Counted from the first letter of the stretch, positions 36,930-48,506 are shown. The stretch is DNA of 64,000 nt from Symploca sp. SIO3C6 (GCA_010692425.1 JAAHHJ010000024.1:1-64000); one strand, 5' to 3'. The notes: generated by a model not told the origin, from the letters alone. Numbers and translations are program-made.

Positions 36930-39587
36930 TTAAGAAATTGCCTGAGGTTGAGATATTTTAACTGCTACCTTTTTATTGAAAGTAAGTGCATGCTCAACAC
37001 AATCAATGACAATTGTGTCCCCTTCGACAAAAGAATTTTCTAGAATTTTAGTGGCGATCGCGTTTTCTACTTCCCGCTGAATTGCCCTTTTCAGGGGACG
37101 AGCGCCATAAACTGGATCGTAACCAACATCAGCTAAATAGTCTTGAGCCTTTGAAGAAAGTTCCAGCTTGATTTTTTGATCAGCCAATAGACGCTCAATC
37201 CGTTTGAGTTGAATGCCGACAATTTTTCGTAATTCGGCTTTACTGAGGGTATGAAATATAATGGTGTCATCGACACGGTTGAGGAATTCTGGGCGAAAAT
37301 GTCCCCTCAAGGCATTTGTTACCCGCTTGTGCATTTCCTCGTATTGAGAGTCATTACCAGCGACACTGAGAATATGTTCACTACCAATATTGCTGGTCAT
37401 GACAATAATCGTATTACGGAAATCTACTGTTCTGCCTTGAGAGTCAGTGATGCGCCCGTCGTCAAGCACCTGCAACAAAATGTTAAAAACATCGGGATGA
37501 GCCTTTTCCACTTCATCCAAAAGTACCACTGAGTAAGGGCGACGGCGAATTGCCTCTGAAAGTTGCCCTCCTTCTTCATAACCCACATACCCTGGCGGGG
37601 CTCCAACCAAGCGTGAGACAGCATGTTTTTCCATGTACTCTGACATATCGATCCTGACTAGAGCCTCATCACTGTCAAACAGAAACCTAGCTAATGCCCT
37701 AGCCAGCTCAGTCTTCCCAACGCCAGTGGGGCCCATAAACAGAAAGGAACCAATGGGACGTCCAGGATCTTTCATCCCTGCCCTAGCACGACGAATCGCT
37801 GCTGCCACAGCTGAGACGGCTTCGGTTTGCCCAATCACCTGTTTATGCAAATGTCCTTCCAGCTGTAGGAGTTTTTGACGCTCCGACTCCAACAACCGTT
37901 CTACAGGTATCCCAGTCCATTTACCCACAATGGCAGCAATATCGGCTTCCCTAACTTGCTCACGCAGCAGGGCAGTGCCGCCAGCCTGGATTTCTAACAT
38001 CATACTCTCTTTAGCTTCGCGGTCACGCTGTAGAGTCTCCAGGCGTCCATACTTGAGCTGCGCCGCCTTTTCTAGATCATAAGCACGTTCTGCCTGTTCT
38101 ATTTGTACTCGCAATTGGTCTTCTTCTTCTTTGAGAGTATTAATATCTTGCAATAGCTGCTTTTCCGATTGCCATTGATTGCTAAGTTGCTGTTGTTTAT
38201 CGCGCAGAGTAGCAATCTCTTGATCAATACGTTCTAAACGGGCTTTGGAGGAGCTGTCAGCCCTACTAATACCGCTGCGCTTATCTTCTCCTTCTATGGA
38301 AAACTTTTCCATTTCCAACTGCATCAGCCTGCGGTCAGTCACTTCCAATTCTACTGGTTTGGAAGTAATTTCCATTTTTATTTTGGCAGCCGCTTCATCT
38401 ACTAAGTCAATGGCTTTATCTGGCAAAAAGCGGTCATTAATATAGCGTTGAGACAAGGTAGCTGCCGCCACCAGAGCCGAGTCAGTAATATTAACTCCAT
38501 GATGGACTTCGTAGCGTTCCTTAAGTCCCCGTAGAATTGAGATTGTGTCCTCTACGTTGGGCTGTTTAACATAAACCTGCTGAAAGCGCCGCTCTAGAGC
38601 TGCATCTTTTTCAATATGCTTACGGTACTCATCAAGGGTAGTTGCTCCAATGCAACGCAATTCTCCCCGCGCCAGCATCGGTTTGAGCAGATTTCCGGCA
38701 TCCATTGATCCTTGTTGGGTAGCACCAGCACCGACAACTGTGTGCAATTCATCAATAAACAGTACAATCTGACCATCAGAGTGAGTAACTTCCCGCAGCA
38801 CAGCTCGGAGACGGTCTTCAAATTCTCCTCGATATTTAGCTCCTGCAATTAAGCTACCCATATCTAGGGAAATCAGCTGTCGATTTTTCAAGGATTCGGG
38901 AACATCGCCATTTACTATGCGTTGAGCCAATCCTTCAGCAATCGCCGTTTTTCCCACACCAGGCTCTCCAATCAAGACGGGATTATTTTTCGAGCGGCGA
39001 GATAGAACCTGAATTACTCGGCGGATTTCTTCATCCCTACCAATTACTGGATCCAGCTTACCGGCTTTAGCTTGTTCTGTTAAATCGCGCCCGTATTTTT
39101 CTAGGGCTTCGTAGCGAGCCTCAGCACTTTGATCTGTGACTGTTTGAGAGCCTCGAATTTCTTTAATTGCCGCTTCTAGTTTTGGTTTGTCCTGGTTATA
39201 GGTTTTGAATAAGCGACGTCCTACCCTGTCATCTTCTGCAAATGCTAGCAGCAAATGCTCAACAGCAATGTACTTATCTGCCAAAGCAGCTCGAGAAGCC
39301 TCGGCGTTATCGAGCATTATATCTAAAGCACGACCCAGATAAAGTTGATCAGCAGCATTAACTCTGGGTTGGCGCGTCGCAAAGGCTTCTAGCTGCTGCT
39401 TAAAGTTGGGGATATCAATGGCTATTCGAGAAAAAATCCGATTTGCCAGCCCTTCTTGTTCCAGCAATGCGATCACTACATGCTCCACTTCTAGCTGTTG
39501 ATTTCTACAGCGGCGGGCAACATCTTGGGATTTAACGATCGCTTCCCAAGCTTTATCAGTGAATTTGCTAGGGTCAGTGGGCTGCAT
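36930..39587 (-). CDS. clpB: ATP-dependent disaggregase ClpB
   Basis: This 885-residue Hsp100 protein extracts polypeptides from aggregates together with DnaK. It has an N-terminal Clp_N repeat domain (about 5-145), AAA1 with Walker A GEPGVGKT (207-214), the ClpB-specific coiled-coil middle domain (about 400-530) and AAA2 with GPTGVGKT near residue 620. The middle domain and the absence of an IGF/IGL loop separate it from ClpA/ClpC. Expression is probably heat-induced by family analogy, but I found no CIRCE element upstream. Cyanobacteria often carry two clpB genes; which one this is cannot be told. Confidence 0.95.
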   Translation of the reverse strand: MQPTDPSKFTDKAWEAIVKSQDVARRCRNQQLEVEHVVIALLEQEGLANRIFSRIAIDIPNFKQQLEAFATRQPRVNAADQLYLGRALDIMLDNAEASRAALADKYIAVEHLLLAFAEDDRVGRRLFKTYNQDKPKLEAAIKEIRGSQTVTDQSAEARYEALEKYGRDLTEQAKAGKLDPVIGRDEEIRRVIQVLSRRSKNNPVLIGEPGVGKTAIAEGLAQRIVNGDVPESLKNRQLISLDMGSLIAGAKYRGEFEDRLRAVLREVTHSDGQIVLFIDELHTVVGAGATQQGSMDAGNLLKPMLARGELRCIGATTLDEYRKHIEKDAALERRFQQVYVKQPNVEDTISILRGLKERYEVHHGVNITDSALVAAATLSQRYINDRFLPDKAIDLVDEAAAKIKMEITSKPVELEVTDRRLMQLEMEKFSIEGEDKRSGISRADSSSKARLERIDQEIATLRDKQQQLSNQWQSEKQLLQDINTLKEEEDQLRVQIEQAERAYDLEKAAQLKYGRLETLQRDREAKESMMLEIQAGGTALLREQVREADIAAIVGKWTGIPVERLLESERQKLLQLEGHLHKQVIGQTEAVSAVAAAIRRARAGMKDPGRPIGSFLFMGPTGVGKTELARALARFLFDSDEALVRIDMSEYMEKHAVSRLVGAPPGYVGYEEGGQLSEAIRRRPYSVVLLDEVEKAHPDVFNILLQVLDDGRITDSQGRTVDFRNTIIVMTSNIGSEHILSVAGNDSQYEEMHKRVTNALRGHFRPEFLNRVDDTIIFHTLSKAELRKIVGIQLKRIERLLADQKIKLELSSKAQDYLADVGYDPVYGARPLKRAIQREVENAIATKILENSFVEGDTIVIDCVEHALTFNKKVAVKISQPQAIS

Positions 39588-39654
39588 TTACTCAAACAAA
39601 CTTAGATTCTATAGTATCTCCCAGTAGGCAGTATAACAATCTAGTGCTACACAA

Positions 39655-39671
39655 GACTTCTTACAGAAGTC
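39655..39671. promoter_or_regulatory. 7-bp hairpin upstream of clpB
   Basis: GACTTCT-TAC-AGAAGTC is perfectly self-complementary and lies 68 bases before the clpB start. It could be an operator or a leader hairpin; it does not match the CIRCE consensus. Confidence 0.35.
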
Positions 39672-39743
39672 GGGAACTTTTTAGAAGTGGCGAGGCATGT
39701 CTATTAAACATCTCCAAAATTAAATATGCCTTATCCGCCAAAC

Positions 39744-39778
39744 CTTGTCGAGAAGTTGCAATTTAACCTCTCGACAAG
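39744..39778 (-). terminator. perfect 10-bp inverted repeat between ispH and clpB
   Basis: CTTGTCGAGA and TCTCGACAAG pair exactly around a 15-base loop, about 80 bases after the ispH stop (minus strand). The stem is stable and well placed to end ispH transcription, although no T-run follows. Confidence 0.5.
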
Positions 39779-39858
39779 ATGAAATATCGCGTCTCTACAT
39801 TCTTTTTCAGCAGATGTCTATTGACTACCTCGCAACATCCTCTAAAAATCCCCTTCAT

Positions 39859-41070
39859 TCATGTAGGGGAGTGCATTAACTCTTTTAACTGGAAAATTTT
39901 TAAAATTGTATCTTCTACCACTTTATCTGGTGTTGAGGCTCCAGAAGTAACGCCAACGACAATCTCGCCAGCAGGTAGCCAATTTTCCTTTACCTCTAAG
40001 TCTTGATGCAATGGCTTATGTTCTATCTTATTTCCTGAACCAATCCGCTGGGCGCTGTCAATATGATAGGAAGGAATCTTATGCTCAATAGCAATTTCTT
40101 GCAGGTGAGTGGTATTAGAGGAGTTAAAACCACCAATTACCACCATTAAATCCAATTTTTCTTTAACTAACTCCGACATGGCATCCTGGCGCTCTTGGGT
40201 AGCATCGCAAATGGTGTTGAAGCTTTGGAAGTGTTGATTAAGTTGGGCTGGACCATATTTTTTGAGCATTGCATGTTCAAATAACTTACCAATCTGCTCA
40301 GTTTCACTCTTGAGCATCGTAGTTTGGTTAGCAATGCCAATACACTCCAAATCACGATTAGGGTCAAATCCTACTGAATGAGCACCTTTAAACTTAGTCA
40401 TAAACTCTTGCTCACAGCCACCATTGAGAATGTAATTAGCGACGTACTCAGCCTGGACCAGATTGAGTACTACTAGATACTTACCAGCAAAGGAACTAGT
40501 AGCTACAGTTTCTTCATGCTTGTATTTGCCGTGAATAATTGAGGTATAGTCTTTTTTCTTATGCTTCTCAACAGTATTCCAGACTTTAGATACCCAGGGG
40601 CAGGTAGTATCGACAATCTTGCATTTTTTATCGGCAAGCAACTGCATTTCTTGAACGCTAGCCCCAAAAGCCGGTAGAATCACCACCTCACCAGTATCAA
40701 CCACGGAAAAGTCTTTCTGTCCTTGCTCCACTGGAATGAAACCCACTTCCATCTGTTGCAAACGCTGATTCACAGAAGGGTTATGAATAATCTCATTAGT
40801 AATCCAGATACGCTCATTGGGGAAGTGTTGACGGGTTTCATAAGCCATGGCAACAGCTCTTTCCACACCCCAGCAAAAGCCAAATGCCTCTGCCAAAAGG
40901 ATAGTAACATCTCCTCGTTGCAGCCGATAATTGCGATCGCGAATTTCCTGAATCAGGTTACTTTGATACTCTAAATTCAGTTTTAAAGCCACTTCTTCCT
41001 CGTGACCAAATCCCCGGCGATGGTAGTTGTCTGAACTGTGGAGTGAGCGTTTAAATGCTTTTGTATCCAT
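39859..41070 (-). CDS. ispH: 4-hydroxy-3-methylbut-2-enyl diphosphate reductase
   Basis: The final enzyme of the MEP isoprenoid pathway, an iron-sulphur protein yielding IPP and DMAPP. The ATG at 41070 (403 residues, [13 protein letters not shown]) is chosen because it gives the standard cyanobacterial N-terminus; the frame stays open to 41103. The three cluster cysteines lie in [24 protein letters not shown] and [20 protein letters not shown] and the late [10 protein letters not shown] motif are also present. It is of the long cyanobacterial/plant type (about 400 residues). Confidence 0.95.
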   Translation of the reverse strand: MDTKAFKRSLHSSDNYHRRGFGHEEEVALKLNLEYQSNLIQEIRDRNYRLQRGDVTILLAEAFGFCWGVERAVAMAYETRQHFPNERIWITNEIIHNPSVNQRLQQMEVGFIPVEQGQKDFSVVDTGEVVILPAFGASVQEMQLLADKKCKIVDTTCPWVSKVWNTVEKHKKKDYTSIIHGKYKHEETVATSSFAGKYLVVLNLVQAEYVANYILNGGCEQEFMTKFKGAHSVGFDPNRDLECIGIANQTTMLKSETEQIGKLFEHAMLKKYGPAQLNQHFQSFNTICDATQERQDAMSELVKEKLDLMVVIGGFNSSNTTHLQEIAIEHKIPSYHIDSAQRIGSGNKIEHKPLHQDLEVKENWLPAGEIVVGVTSGASTPDKVVEDTILKIFQLKELMHSPT

Positions 41071-41288
41071 GCCTGGCGTTCTTGTGCAAATAACTCTATA
41101 CAAATCTTATCAATTGGGGTGTGAAAGTAGTACTCCATACCCCATCTCCCCCTCTATTAAGTACCTGCGATCTTGATAAAGTTTACTGGTTGAGGCAGGG
41201 TGTAGAGTGTAGGGTGTAGGGTAACGTTTACGGATTTCATAATTCTTTACATAGAGCCATTTACATAGAGCCATTTATTTATATCCGA

Positions 41289-42137
41289 CTACTTACCCAC
41301 TACAACTTGATAAGTAACTCGTATAGCATTACGCCAGATCAGGTATCCTTCAGGACTAAGGTGTAAGCCATCGGTGGTTAACTCAGTGAGAAGGGCACCG
41401 TTAGCGTCGGCAAAGAGTGGGTAAAGATCAAGATAAATAGCTCCTTCGGTTTGGGCAATTTTCTGAGAGCGTTGGTTAATTTTGCGGATACGACTATTAG
41501 GGATAGATAGCAGGCGCTCACGTCCTTCCCAGGTTACTGATGCTTCAGAGTGAGGTAAAATCGATTGCAGGATAATTGTTGCCTGAGGATGCACTCGCCG
41601 CAAGTAGCGAATAATTAGCCTTTGGTTTGCTAAAATCGTCTCGCTTTTAACTCCTCGAATTAGGTCGTTAATACCGACCATTACAAAAATAGCACTGGGC
41701 TGAGTCTGGTCCAATAACTCCAAGCGTCTGAGTAATCCAGCTGAGGTTTCACCAGAAATCCCCTGATTGAGGAAATTTAGCTCTGAAGGCAAGATTTGAC
41801 TTGGAAACCACAAGCTCAATGAATCCCCAAGTAGAATGGTTAAATTTTCAGGATTTTGGGAAGCTACGGCTTGTGCTTCTCTTGAGAGCAAGCTCACCCA
41901 CTGACGATAATTGAGGTGATGGCGCGGCCCTAGTTCCGGTGTTTGCTCAGAGGTGAGTTCCGGTAAGGGATAGGAAAGTTCGTTAATTACTGCTGTTGGT
42001 TGAACATTTAAGGGCATCTGAGAGCTGTGCTGACGCAGTAATAGCCCAGTAAATGCCAACGTCAGCAACCCATTAGCGGCTAGAGAAAAAATAGCCCAAC
42101 TAGGACAACTCTTCAATACAACACGAACACTTCTCAA
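41289..42137 (-). CDS. SGNH/GDSL-family hydrolase, membrane-anchored
   Basis: A 282-residue protein with one N-terminal hydrophobic segment (about 12-34), probably a signal anchor. The SGNH catalytic blocks follow: GDS (104-106, ILLGDSLSLWF), a Gly in NQGISGE, GxND (VMVGINDL) and the C-terminal DxxH (TDGLHLSPEGY). Such esterases act on acyl or acetyl groups of lipids or glycans; the substrate here is unknown. The frame opens at TTG 42137 without a clear ribosome site, so the exact N-terminus is uncertain. Confidence 0.85.
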   Translation of the reverse strand: MRSVRVVLKSCPSWAIFSLAANGLLTLAFTGLLLRQHSSQMPLNVQPTAVINELSYPLPELTSEQTPELGPRHHLNYRQWVSLLSREAQAVASQNPENLTILLGDSLSLWFPSQILPSELNFLNQGISGETSAGLLRRLELLDQTQPSAIFVMVGINDLIRGVKSETILANQRLIIRYLRRVHPQATIILQSILPHSEASVTWEGRERLLSIPNSRIRKINQRSQKIAQTEGAIYLDLYPLFADANGALLTELTTDGLHLSPEGYLIWRNAIRVTYQVVVGK

Positions 42138-42242
42138 CAGTAGCTAACGTCATAGAACCCCTTCAAGACAAATTGGGGGGTTGATTTATCCTGATGCTCA
42201 ATCTGTATCTTACAGTGATCAACAAGCTAGCCCCCCACTAGG

Positions 42243-43814
42243 TCACGAACTAGAAGCCATATCACTAGCTCCACCAGTTAATCCTGCACCAGAGCCACTT
42301 GCTATTTCATGCATGCCTGCTTCTTTGAGGAAACCACTGTAGGCTTCCATACCGTGTTCACTAATATCCAAGCCTTCGAGTTCCTCTTCAGGAGTTACTC
42401 TCATGCCTAAGATTGCTTTGAGCACGAGCCAGAAGATAGTACTGGCAACGACAGTGAAGGCTCCGATCGCTACAATACCAGTAATCTGGGTAATAATTTG
42501 ACCAATGCCTCCTCCATAAATCAAGCCCAGTTTTTGACCGTCGTCATTTTCTGCGAAGGTAAAAATGCCCACTGCTAGGGTTCCCCAGGCTCCATTAACA
42601 AGGTGAACTGAAATTGCTCCCACTGGGTCATCAATTCTAATCTTGTCAAAGAAGGCAACGGCAAACACTACCAAGACTCCGGCAATAGCTCCGATTACCA
42701 CTGCTGACCCATAGGCAACAGCATTACAAGGGGCAGTAATTGCTACTAAGCCAGCCAAAATCCCGTTAATAATCATAGATAGGTCTGGCTTGCCATCTTT
42801 CAACCAAGAGACGAAGGTGGCGGTGACTCCACCTGCTGCTGCCGCGAGGTTGGTGGTAACGGCAATATAGGGAACAGCTTCACTTGCTGCTAACTCTGAA
42901 CCAGGGTTAAAACCAAACCAGCCAATCCAGAGAATCAAGCAACCGAGTGTGGCAATACTCATATTGTGACCTGGCAGAGCCAGAGGTCTGCCGTTTTCAT
43001 CGTATTTGCCTAGGCGCGGCCCTAATATGGCAGCTCCCATCAAAGCTGCCCAGCCGCCCACTGAGTGGACGACTGTGGAACCAGCAAAGTCTGAAAAGCC
43101 CATGTTGCCAAGCCAGGCATTTCCTGACCAAACCCAATGCCCAGTGATGGGGTAAGCAATTCCTGTCAGTAGGAGGCTAAAGATTAAAAAGTCAACGAAT
43201 TTGATTCTTTCGGCGACAGCTCCAGAAACAATTGTGGCAGCAGTGCCGGCAAAGGCAGCCTGAAACAGAAAGAATACAGAGATAGGCAAACCGCCCGGAA
43301 AAGGGTCTAGTCCGTAGGTACTAGGATCCTCACTACTGAGGAAAAAGCCGCCCATACCAATGAAGGGATTACCCTCACCAAACATAAAGGAAAAACCAAT
43401 AGCCCAAAAGGCAAGAGTTGCTATGGCAAAAACAATTAGGTTTTTCGAGAGAATGTTGACGGCATTTTTCTGCCGACAGAAGCCGGTTTCTAGCATTCCA
43501 AATCCGGCATTCATGAAGATCACTAACACAGCTGCCACTAAAACCCAGATCGCGTTTAGGGTTCCCTGCACGGTTTCGGCGCTTAGCGCTTCCCCATCCT
43601 GGGCGACAGCTGCACTATTCCAAACCACTACAATTATGGCTACTAGAGGAATGCAAGCTAGCCAATAGGGCGAAAAGGATTGGGCGATGATTTTTAAAGG
43701 CTGGAAATAAGACCAATCCCAGGGAGATTGGGAAGGCTCTCGTCCATCAAGCCGCCCAGGTTTTGATGGCAGTCTTTCTTGGCTGGAAGTTTTCTTTAAT
43801 TTGGCTCTAGACAT
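42243..43814 (-). CDS. amt: ammonium transporter (Amt family)
   Basis: A 523-residue membrane protein, about 11 transmembrane segments after a long N-terminal part of about 75 residues. Amt signatures are seen: [36 protein letters not shown] with the pore His, and [27 protein letters not shown] second pore His is in [16 protein letters not shown]. It imports ammonium/ammonia. Transcription by NtcA would be expected, but I could not find a GTA-N8-TAC site upstream. No glnB/glnK gene is adjacent. Confidence 0.92.
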   Translation of the reverse strand: MSRAKLKKTSSQERLPSKPGRLDGREPSQSPWDWSYFQPLKIIAQSFSPYWLACIPLVAIIVVVWNSAAVAQDGEALSAETVQGTLNAIWVLVAAVLVIFMNAGFGMLETGFCRQKNAVNILSKNLIVFAIATLAFWAIGFSFMFGEGNPFIGMGGFFLSSEDPSTYGLDPFPGGLPISVFFLFQAAFAGTAATIVSGAVAERIKFVDFLIFSLLLTGIAYPITGHWVWSGNAWLGNMGFSDFAGSTVVHSVGGWAALMGAAILGPRLGKYDENGRPLALPGHNMSIATLGCLILWIGWFGFNPGSELAASEAVPYIAVTTNLAAAAGGVTATFVSWLKDGKPDLSMIINGILAGLVAITAPCNAVAYGSAVVIGAIAGVLVVFAVAFFDKIRIDDPVGAISVHLVNGAWGTLAVGIFTFAENDDGQKLGLIYGGGIGQIITQITGIVAIGAFTVVASTIFWLVLKAILGMRVTPEEELEGLDISEHGMEAYSGFLKEAGMHEIASGSGAGLTGGASDMASSS

Positions 43815-44107
43815 ATTGAGTTAATTTTCCTCCCTATAAATCTGTTGAACAGATAAATCCCAACGCTAAGCTTGACAAGCTATAAATCAAGTAACTGGGA
43901 GTGAAGGGCACACCTGATTCAAGGTACTCAGCATGACATAAGTCTTGTCATTTTTACAAGTATTACTGCCAGCTACCATATCGGTGCCTGCTTAAGGTAG
44001 GGAGCTTTTTGCCAGTTGAATCATAATCTACAATACAGAAGCACCTTACAAACAACTGGGAATATAGTCAAGATAAAAAATTCTTCTTAAGGATAGCTTT
44101 CTTATTT

Positions 44108-44641
44108 TTAACTACAGGACATGCGATTAAGGTATCGCTGGTAGCCTAAGTTTTCAAGCTCGGCTTGCTTATCCATGACTGCTTGGGCTAAATTATGTCG
44201 GTATTGCTCAACTCGTGCCAGTAATTCTGGCTGGTGAGATGCTAAAATTTGTACCGCTAACAAACCTGCGTTTTTAGCGTTACCAATGGCGACTGTGGCG
44301 ACAGGAATTCCCCCCGGCATTTGCACAATCGAGTAGAGGGAATCGAGCCCTTGTAAGTGGCGACTCGATACTGGTACGCCAATTACGGGTAAAGGAGTAA
44401 GGGCTGCTACCATGCCTGGTAGATGGGCAGCACCACCAGCTCCGGCGATAATGACTTTGAGACCTCTGTGGTGGGCGCTTTGGGCGTATTCCAACATCCT
44501 TTGGGGGGTGCGGTGAGCAGAAACAATCGCGATTTCGCAGGGAACAGTGAATTCTTCGCAAATAGCGATCGCTCCCTGCATGGTGGGTAAGTCGGAATCA
44601 CTACCCATAATAATGCCAATGAGGGGTTTTTCGTTAGTCAT
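44108..44641 (-). CDS. purE: N5-carboxyaminoimidazole ribonucleotide mutase
   Basis: The ATG at 44641 (177 residues, [17 protein letters not shown]) is chosen because PurE begins just before the [12 protein letters not shown] nucleotide-binding loop; the frame is open to 44761 but would add unrelated sequence. SAHRTPQRM holds the catalytic His, and [14 protein letters not shown] and [24 protein letters not shown] complete the class I PurE signature. It catalyses a step of purine synthesis. It is divergent from nagA with 94 bases between the starts. Confidence 0.95.
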   Translation of the reverse strand: MTNEKPLIGIIMGSDSDLPTMQGAIAICEEFTVPCEIAIVSAHRTPQRMLEYAQSAHHRGLKVIIAGAGGAAHLPGMVAALTPLPVIGVPVSSRHLQGLDSLYSIVQMPGGIPVATVAIGNAKNAGLLAVQILASHQPELLARVEQYRHNLAQAVMDKQAELENLGYQRYLNRMSCS

Positions 44642-44735
44642 TGCTACTTGTAGTACCAGCGTGCCGCTAGCATACCAGAATATTTCTGTTCTAAGGTTAT
44701 TATCAGGATTTGAGAATAATTTGGGAAGAGATTTA

Positions 44736-45944
44736 ATGGGTGTCAATCTGGAGATTATCAAGGCGCGATTGCCTGGTTATCAAGGCTTGCAGTGTCTCAA
44801 GATTGACGAGTTCGGTAGGATTAGAGCCATTGCACCAATGGAGGTAGGAGCAATTCAAGACAACTCTACCCTATACGGAGATGAAGAGGAAAGCCGATTA
44901 AACATTAATCAATTAACCACAATTGATGTTGCGGGTGATTGGGTATCTTTAGGTGGGGTAGATTTACAGATTAATGGGGCGCTAGGGTTGGCATTCACTG
45001 ATGTCGAGAGGGAGGATATTGAGTGTTTACACGAGATTTGTCAATTCCTGTGGCGTCAGGGCATTGATGCTTTTGTTCCGACTTTAGTAACTACTTCTAC
45101 ACAGAAGATTAAGCGATCGCTATCGGTATTTGCTGATTTTGTAACAACTCAGGCACAAGAGCAAGCTGCTGCTAAGATCTTGGGTGTTCATTTGGAAGGG
45201 CCTTTTCTCAATCAGCAGAAGCGAGGAGCCCATCCTGCCGAGTACTTACTGCCGCTGACAGTTGAGAATGTCAAGCTGGTATTGGGAGATTATGCAGATG
45301 TTGTCAAGGTGATGACGCTGGCACCAGAATTAGACTCAACTGGTGAGGCGATCGCTTATTTGCGTTCTCTGGGAATTATTATTAGTCTAGGTCACTCTCT
45401 GGCAACTGCTGCCCAAGCTGAATCTGCTTTCGCCTTGGGGGCATCCATGGTGACTCATGCTTTTAACGCCATGCCTGTATTACACCATAGAGAACCAGGA
45501 TTACTGGGAGCAGCGCTGCTAGATCCTGCTGTAAAGTGCGGTATGATTGCCGATGGTCAGCATGTCTGTCCGATAATGATGCAATTGCTACTGCGTGCTG
45601 GTGGCTATGAGCAAGGAGTTTTTCTGGTTAGCGATGCTTTGGCACCGATAGGATTACCAGAGGGCATATATCCTTGGGACACTAGGCAAATTGAAGTTAA
45701 AAATGGCACGGCACGACTACTAGATGGCACTTTATCTGGAACAACACTACCTTTATTAGTGGGGGTAGATAATTTAGTAAGGTGGGGGATTTGTGGAGCC
45801 GAAAGCGCGATTGCCCTTGCCACTGAAGCACCTAGAGAGGCTATTGGTTTACCAGGAATTAGGGTGGGACAAGCTGCTAATTTACTACGCTGGCATGTTG
45901 ATGAGGTGACATCCAAGCTTAGTGGGAAACGCCTTAAGTTTTGA
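44736..45944 (+). CDS. nagA: N-acetylglucosamine-6-phosphate deacetylase
   Basis: A 402-residue amidohydrolase, starting at ATG 44736 with GGGAAGAG upstream; the longer open frame overlaps purE and is rejected. It removes acetate from GlcNAc-6-phosphate in amino-sugar recycling. Visible metal and substrate residues are [31 protein letters not shown] and the catalytic Asp of LVSDALAP. The N-terminal metal motif of other amidohydrolases is replaced by DLQINGALG, as usual for NagA. It is cytosolic. No nagB or transporter adjoins. Confidence 0.93.
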   Translation: MGVNLEIIKARLPGYQGLQCLKIDEFGRIRAIAPMEVGAIQDNSTLYGDEEESRLNINQLTTIDVAGDWVSLGGVDLQINGALGLAFTDVEREDIECLHEICQFLWRQGIDAFVPTLVTTSTQKIKRSLSVFADFVTTQAQEQAAAKILGVHLEGPFLNQQKRGAHPAEYLLPLTVENVKLVLGDYADVVKVMTLAPELDSTGEAIAYLRSLGIIISLGHSLATAAQAESAFALGASMVTHAFNAMPVLHHREPGLLGAALLDPAVKCGMIADGQHVCPIMMQLLLRAGGYEQGVFLVSDALAPIGLPEGIYPWDTRQIEVKNGTARLLDGTLSGTTLPLLVGVDNLVRWGICGAESAIALATEAPREAIGLPGIRVGQAANLLRWHVDEVTSKLSGKRLKF

Positions 45945-46017
45945 CTTTTATAAATGCAGCGATTTTCAATAGCTGCTTCTGCTAAATACCAGATTCTCTA
46001 AATCAACAATCTATGAT

Positions 46018-46863
46018 TTACGAGTTTTGAGATAAGTTTTTGTCAACGATCATCAAGTCAACTTGTTGGGGTAAAACATATTGATCATGTTGTTGATTAT
46101 AGGACTCTTGTAACTTTTCTTTGAACAGAGGGAGTACATCTACTTCATTATTAAGAACGGCTTTCTTTAAATACATCTCTAGTACAGTTCTATCCTTAGG
46201 GCTGATTTTATGATCAAAAGATATGGAAATTGTTTCGTAGTTTAGCTTTAAAGAGTTGAAGATACTTCTGATATCTTCTGCTGTCACCAAATTTTGGGCG
46301 TTGGCTAAGGGATAGTGATTTATGTAAAAATTGTACAAACTATTATAAGAAGATTGTCTAGTCAGTTGAAAAACTATTATTTTACCATTAGGCTTAAGCA
46401 AATCAATAAGATACTGAAAGACTTTATTCATTTGACTCTTGTCAACTGTAGACAAAGCATGAATTGCCCAAATTAAATCGTAATGATTATTATAGGTCAA
46501 GACTAAGGGTATATTTTCTATAGAAGATAAATATTTTTCGCCAGTAACAAAATGCTCAAGTTCATTGAACAAACGCTCTGATTTCTGTAGGCAATATTCT
46601 GAGGCATCAAATAAGTCTGATAATAGACAAACATCACTAGAAATTTGCCGGTCTAATAAACTAGGGAATTTCCCAGTACCACAGCCTAGGTCAAGAAGTT
46701 TAATTTCTGGTTTGGAAAAGGATTTTAGTATAGTTTCAAATGGATAGGTCTCGATGAGTTTTTTGTAATCAATTGCAGCAATTTTCCACCAAGATTCTAA
46801 ATCAAGTTGATCTGGTTGATAGTAGTCTCGGACAATTTCAAAATTATCGCGGTTGGTTGTCAT
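46018..46863 (-). CDS. class I SAM-dependent methyltransferase, unknown substrate
   Basis: A 281-residue protein with a Rossmann-like SAM site: KLLDLGCGTGKFPSLL (motif I, about 72-88), an acidic residue after the second strand (LLSDLFDAS), and YDLIWAIHALSTV (post-motif). The C-terminal 90 residues are charged and contain no recognised domain. It is strongly AT-rich compared with nearby housekeeping genes, which may mean later acquisition. It lies opposite the chlM gene, with no functional partner evident. Confidence 0.78.
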   Translation of the reverse strand: MTTNRDNFEIVRDYYQPDQLDLESWWKIAAIDYKKLIETYPFETILKSFSKPEIKLLDLGCGTGKFPSLLDRQISSDVCLLSDLFDASEYCLQKSERLFNELEHFVTGEKYLSSIENIPLVLTYNNHYDLIWAIHALSTVDKSQMNKVFQYLIDLLKPNGKIIVFQLTRQSSYNSLYNFYINHYPLANAQNLVTAEDIRSIFNSLKLNYETISISFDHKISPKDRTVLEMYLKKAVLNNEVDVLPLFKEKLQESYNQQHDQYVLPQQVDLMIVDKNLSQNS

Positions 46864-47093
46864 TGACTAATTCGCTTTAATGTTTGCTGGGGATAGTTTT
46901 TTTTGTGCCCCGTGATGTAGAAACACTAGCTCTGACAAGAGCCTGTAGCGTAACATAATTTTGTTGTCAGGAGAGCAACTGGGCATCGCCTTGTTTGCCA
47001 TCCAGTGAAGGATATCTGTAAATCTTCAAATTTGTGTATACACGCTGGTAAAGTAGTTAATCGTCCCCATACTTCGACTAAAATTAAGATTTT

Positions 47094-47783
47094 ATGAAAA
47101 GCGTAGTTGATGACAAGAGAATTGTTAAAGAATATTTTAATGCCACTGGTTTTGACCGCTGGCAGCGGATTTATGGTAGCGGTGAGGTAAATAAAGTCCA
47201 ATTAGACATTCGTAATGGACATCAGCAGACGGTGGATGCTGTCGTCAGTTGGTTGCAATCTGATGGTAATTTAGAAGCTTTATCCATCTGTGATGCTGGT
47301 TGCGGTGTCGGTAGTCTTAGTATTCCTCTTGCCCAAGCTGGTGCCCAAGTTTTTGCCAGTGATATCTCGGAAAAAATGGTAGGTGAAGCTCAGCAAAGAG
47401 CTCAAGACACTTTGGGTGATACTAAAAATATTACTTTTGCCGTGCAGGACTTAGAGGAATTGAACGGTACCTACCACACAGTCATTTGCCTCGATGTACT
47501 CATTCACTATCCCCAAGACAAGGCAGCGCAGATGATTACACACCTAGCAAATCTAGCAGAGTCCCGTTTAATTCTCAGTTTTGCTCCTAAAACCTTTTTA
47601 CTTACTATTCTCAAAAAAATCGGTGAGTTGTTTCCAGGACCAAGCAAAACTACTCGCGCTTATCAGCATCGGGAAGCCGAGATTATCAATATCTTGCAAA
47701 GTAATGGCTTTTCGATTAAAAGATTTGGGATGACCAGTACTCGCTTTTACTATTCCCGTATCTTAGAAGCTACTCGCAATTAA
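47094..47783 (+). CDS. chlM: magnesium-protoporphyrin IX methyltransferase
   Basis: A 229-residue protein that transfers a methyl group from SAM to the ring-C propionate of Mg-protoporphyrin IX in chlorophyll synthesis. Motif I is CDAGCGVGSLSIPLAQAGA, with VFASDIS as second strand. The family-typical VKEYFNATGFDRWQRIYG near the N-terminus and the late KTTRAYQHREAEI and RFGMTSTRFYYSRILEA identify ChlM rather than a generic methyltransferase. It is the clearest photosynthetic marker in the window. Confidence 0.93.
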   Translation: MKSVVDDKRIVKEYFNATGFDRWQRIYGSGEVNKVQLDIRNGHQQTVDAVVSWLQSDGNLEALSICDAGCGVGSLSIPLAQAGAQVFASDISEKMVGEAQQRAQDTLGDTKNITFAVQDLEELNGTYHTVICLDVLIHYPQDKAAQMITHLANLAESRLILSFAPKTFLLTILKKIGELFPGPSKTTRAYQHREAEIINILQSNGFSIKRFGMTSTRFYYSRILEATRN

Positions 47784-48100
47784 AAAAGAAGATAGAGTGT
47801 TTTTTTGCTTTTTAATGCTTCTTCTGAACAGGTATCGGGGATTAAAATTGAGGAATTAGGGAAGAGAGTATAAGGGTATTTAAACCTAATGTTTTTGAAC
47901 AGAAACAGAGATTTGATAATTTATCTTTACCTTACCATTTCCCCTATCTCAAGCTCTTGTTCCTTAAGTAAGTACCTGGACATAAATTATGTCGAGTGCG
48001 TTAAAAATCTTGAAAATGCTAAATTGTCTTCTGTTCTCTAATGTGTCTTTGTCTCCATAGTTAATTTTAGTTTGATCCAACTACTTAGTAGGAGGAATAA
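47784..48100. other. intergenic region between chlM and the DUF423 gene
   Basis: This 317-base AT-rich spacer has a T-run shortly after the chlM stop and no ORF. At its right end is a near-consensus ribosome site (AGGAGGAATAA) for the next gene. Confidence 0.5.
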
Positions 48101-48478
48101 ATGACTCGAATTTTTTTAGTGATCGCGGCAATTATGGCAGGATTTTCAGTTGCTGCTGGTGCTTTTGCTAGCCATGCCCTGAAAGCCAAATTAACAGAAA
48201 GGGCGATAGCAATTTTTGAAACTGGGGCAAGATACCAAATGTATCATGCCCTAGCACTGCTGTTAGTAGCACTTCTATTGAGTCGCGCTCCAACCCCGCA
48301 GATACCGCTGATTGCAGCTGGTTCAGCTTTTATCATTGGCATTGCTTTATTTTCTGGTAGTTTGTATGCTTTGAGTTTGAGTGGGATTAAGTGGCTAGGC
48401 GCAGTTGCACCACTGGGAGGAGTAGCATTTATTGTGGGATGGGGCTGTCTAGCGATCGCCGCCTGGAGTTTCCAGTAG
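48101..48478 (+). CDS. DUF423 small membrane protein
   Basis: A 125-residue protein with four transmembrane segments. DUF423 signatures are FSVAAGAFASHALKAKL near residue 18, a YQMYHALALLLVALL segment, and IALFSGSLYALSLSG near 90. The family has no established function. It is preceded by an almost ideal Shine-Dalgarno sequence, unusual for cyanobacteria, which suggests strong translation. A hairpin terminator follows. Confidence 0.9.
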   Translation: MTRIFLVIAAIMAGFSVAAGAFASHALKAKLTERAIAIFETGARYQMYHALALLLVALLLSRAPTPQIPLIAAGSAFIIGIALFSGSLYALSLSGIKWLGAVAPLGGVAFIVGWGCLAIAAWSFQ

Positions 48479-48506
48479 TATAGAGTTAATTTAGCGAAAA
48501 AGCTTG

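Noticed and set aside
39588-39858. CIRCE heat-shock element before clpB
   Set aside because: The palindromes present do not contain TTAGCACTC/GAGTGCTAA.
43815-44107. NtcA operator (GTA-N8-TAC) upstream of amt
   Set aside because: The closest candidate, GTATTACTGCCAGCTAC, has an 11-base spacer, so I did not annotate it.
44547-44735. Upstream extension of nagA
   Set aside because: It overlaps purE on the opposite strand. The ATG at 44736 has a ribosome site and gives the normal NagA length.
44642-44761. Upstream extension of purE
   Set aside because: It would add 40 residues not seen in PurE. The conserved domain begins immediately after the ATG at 44641.
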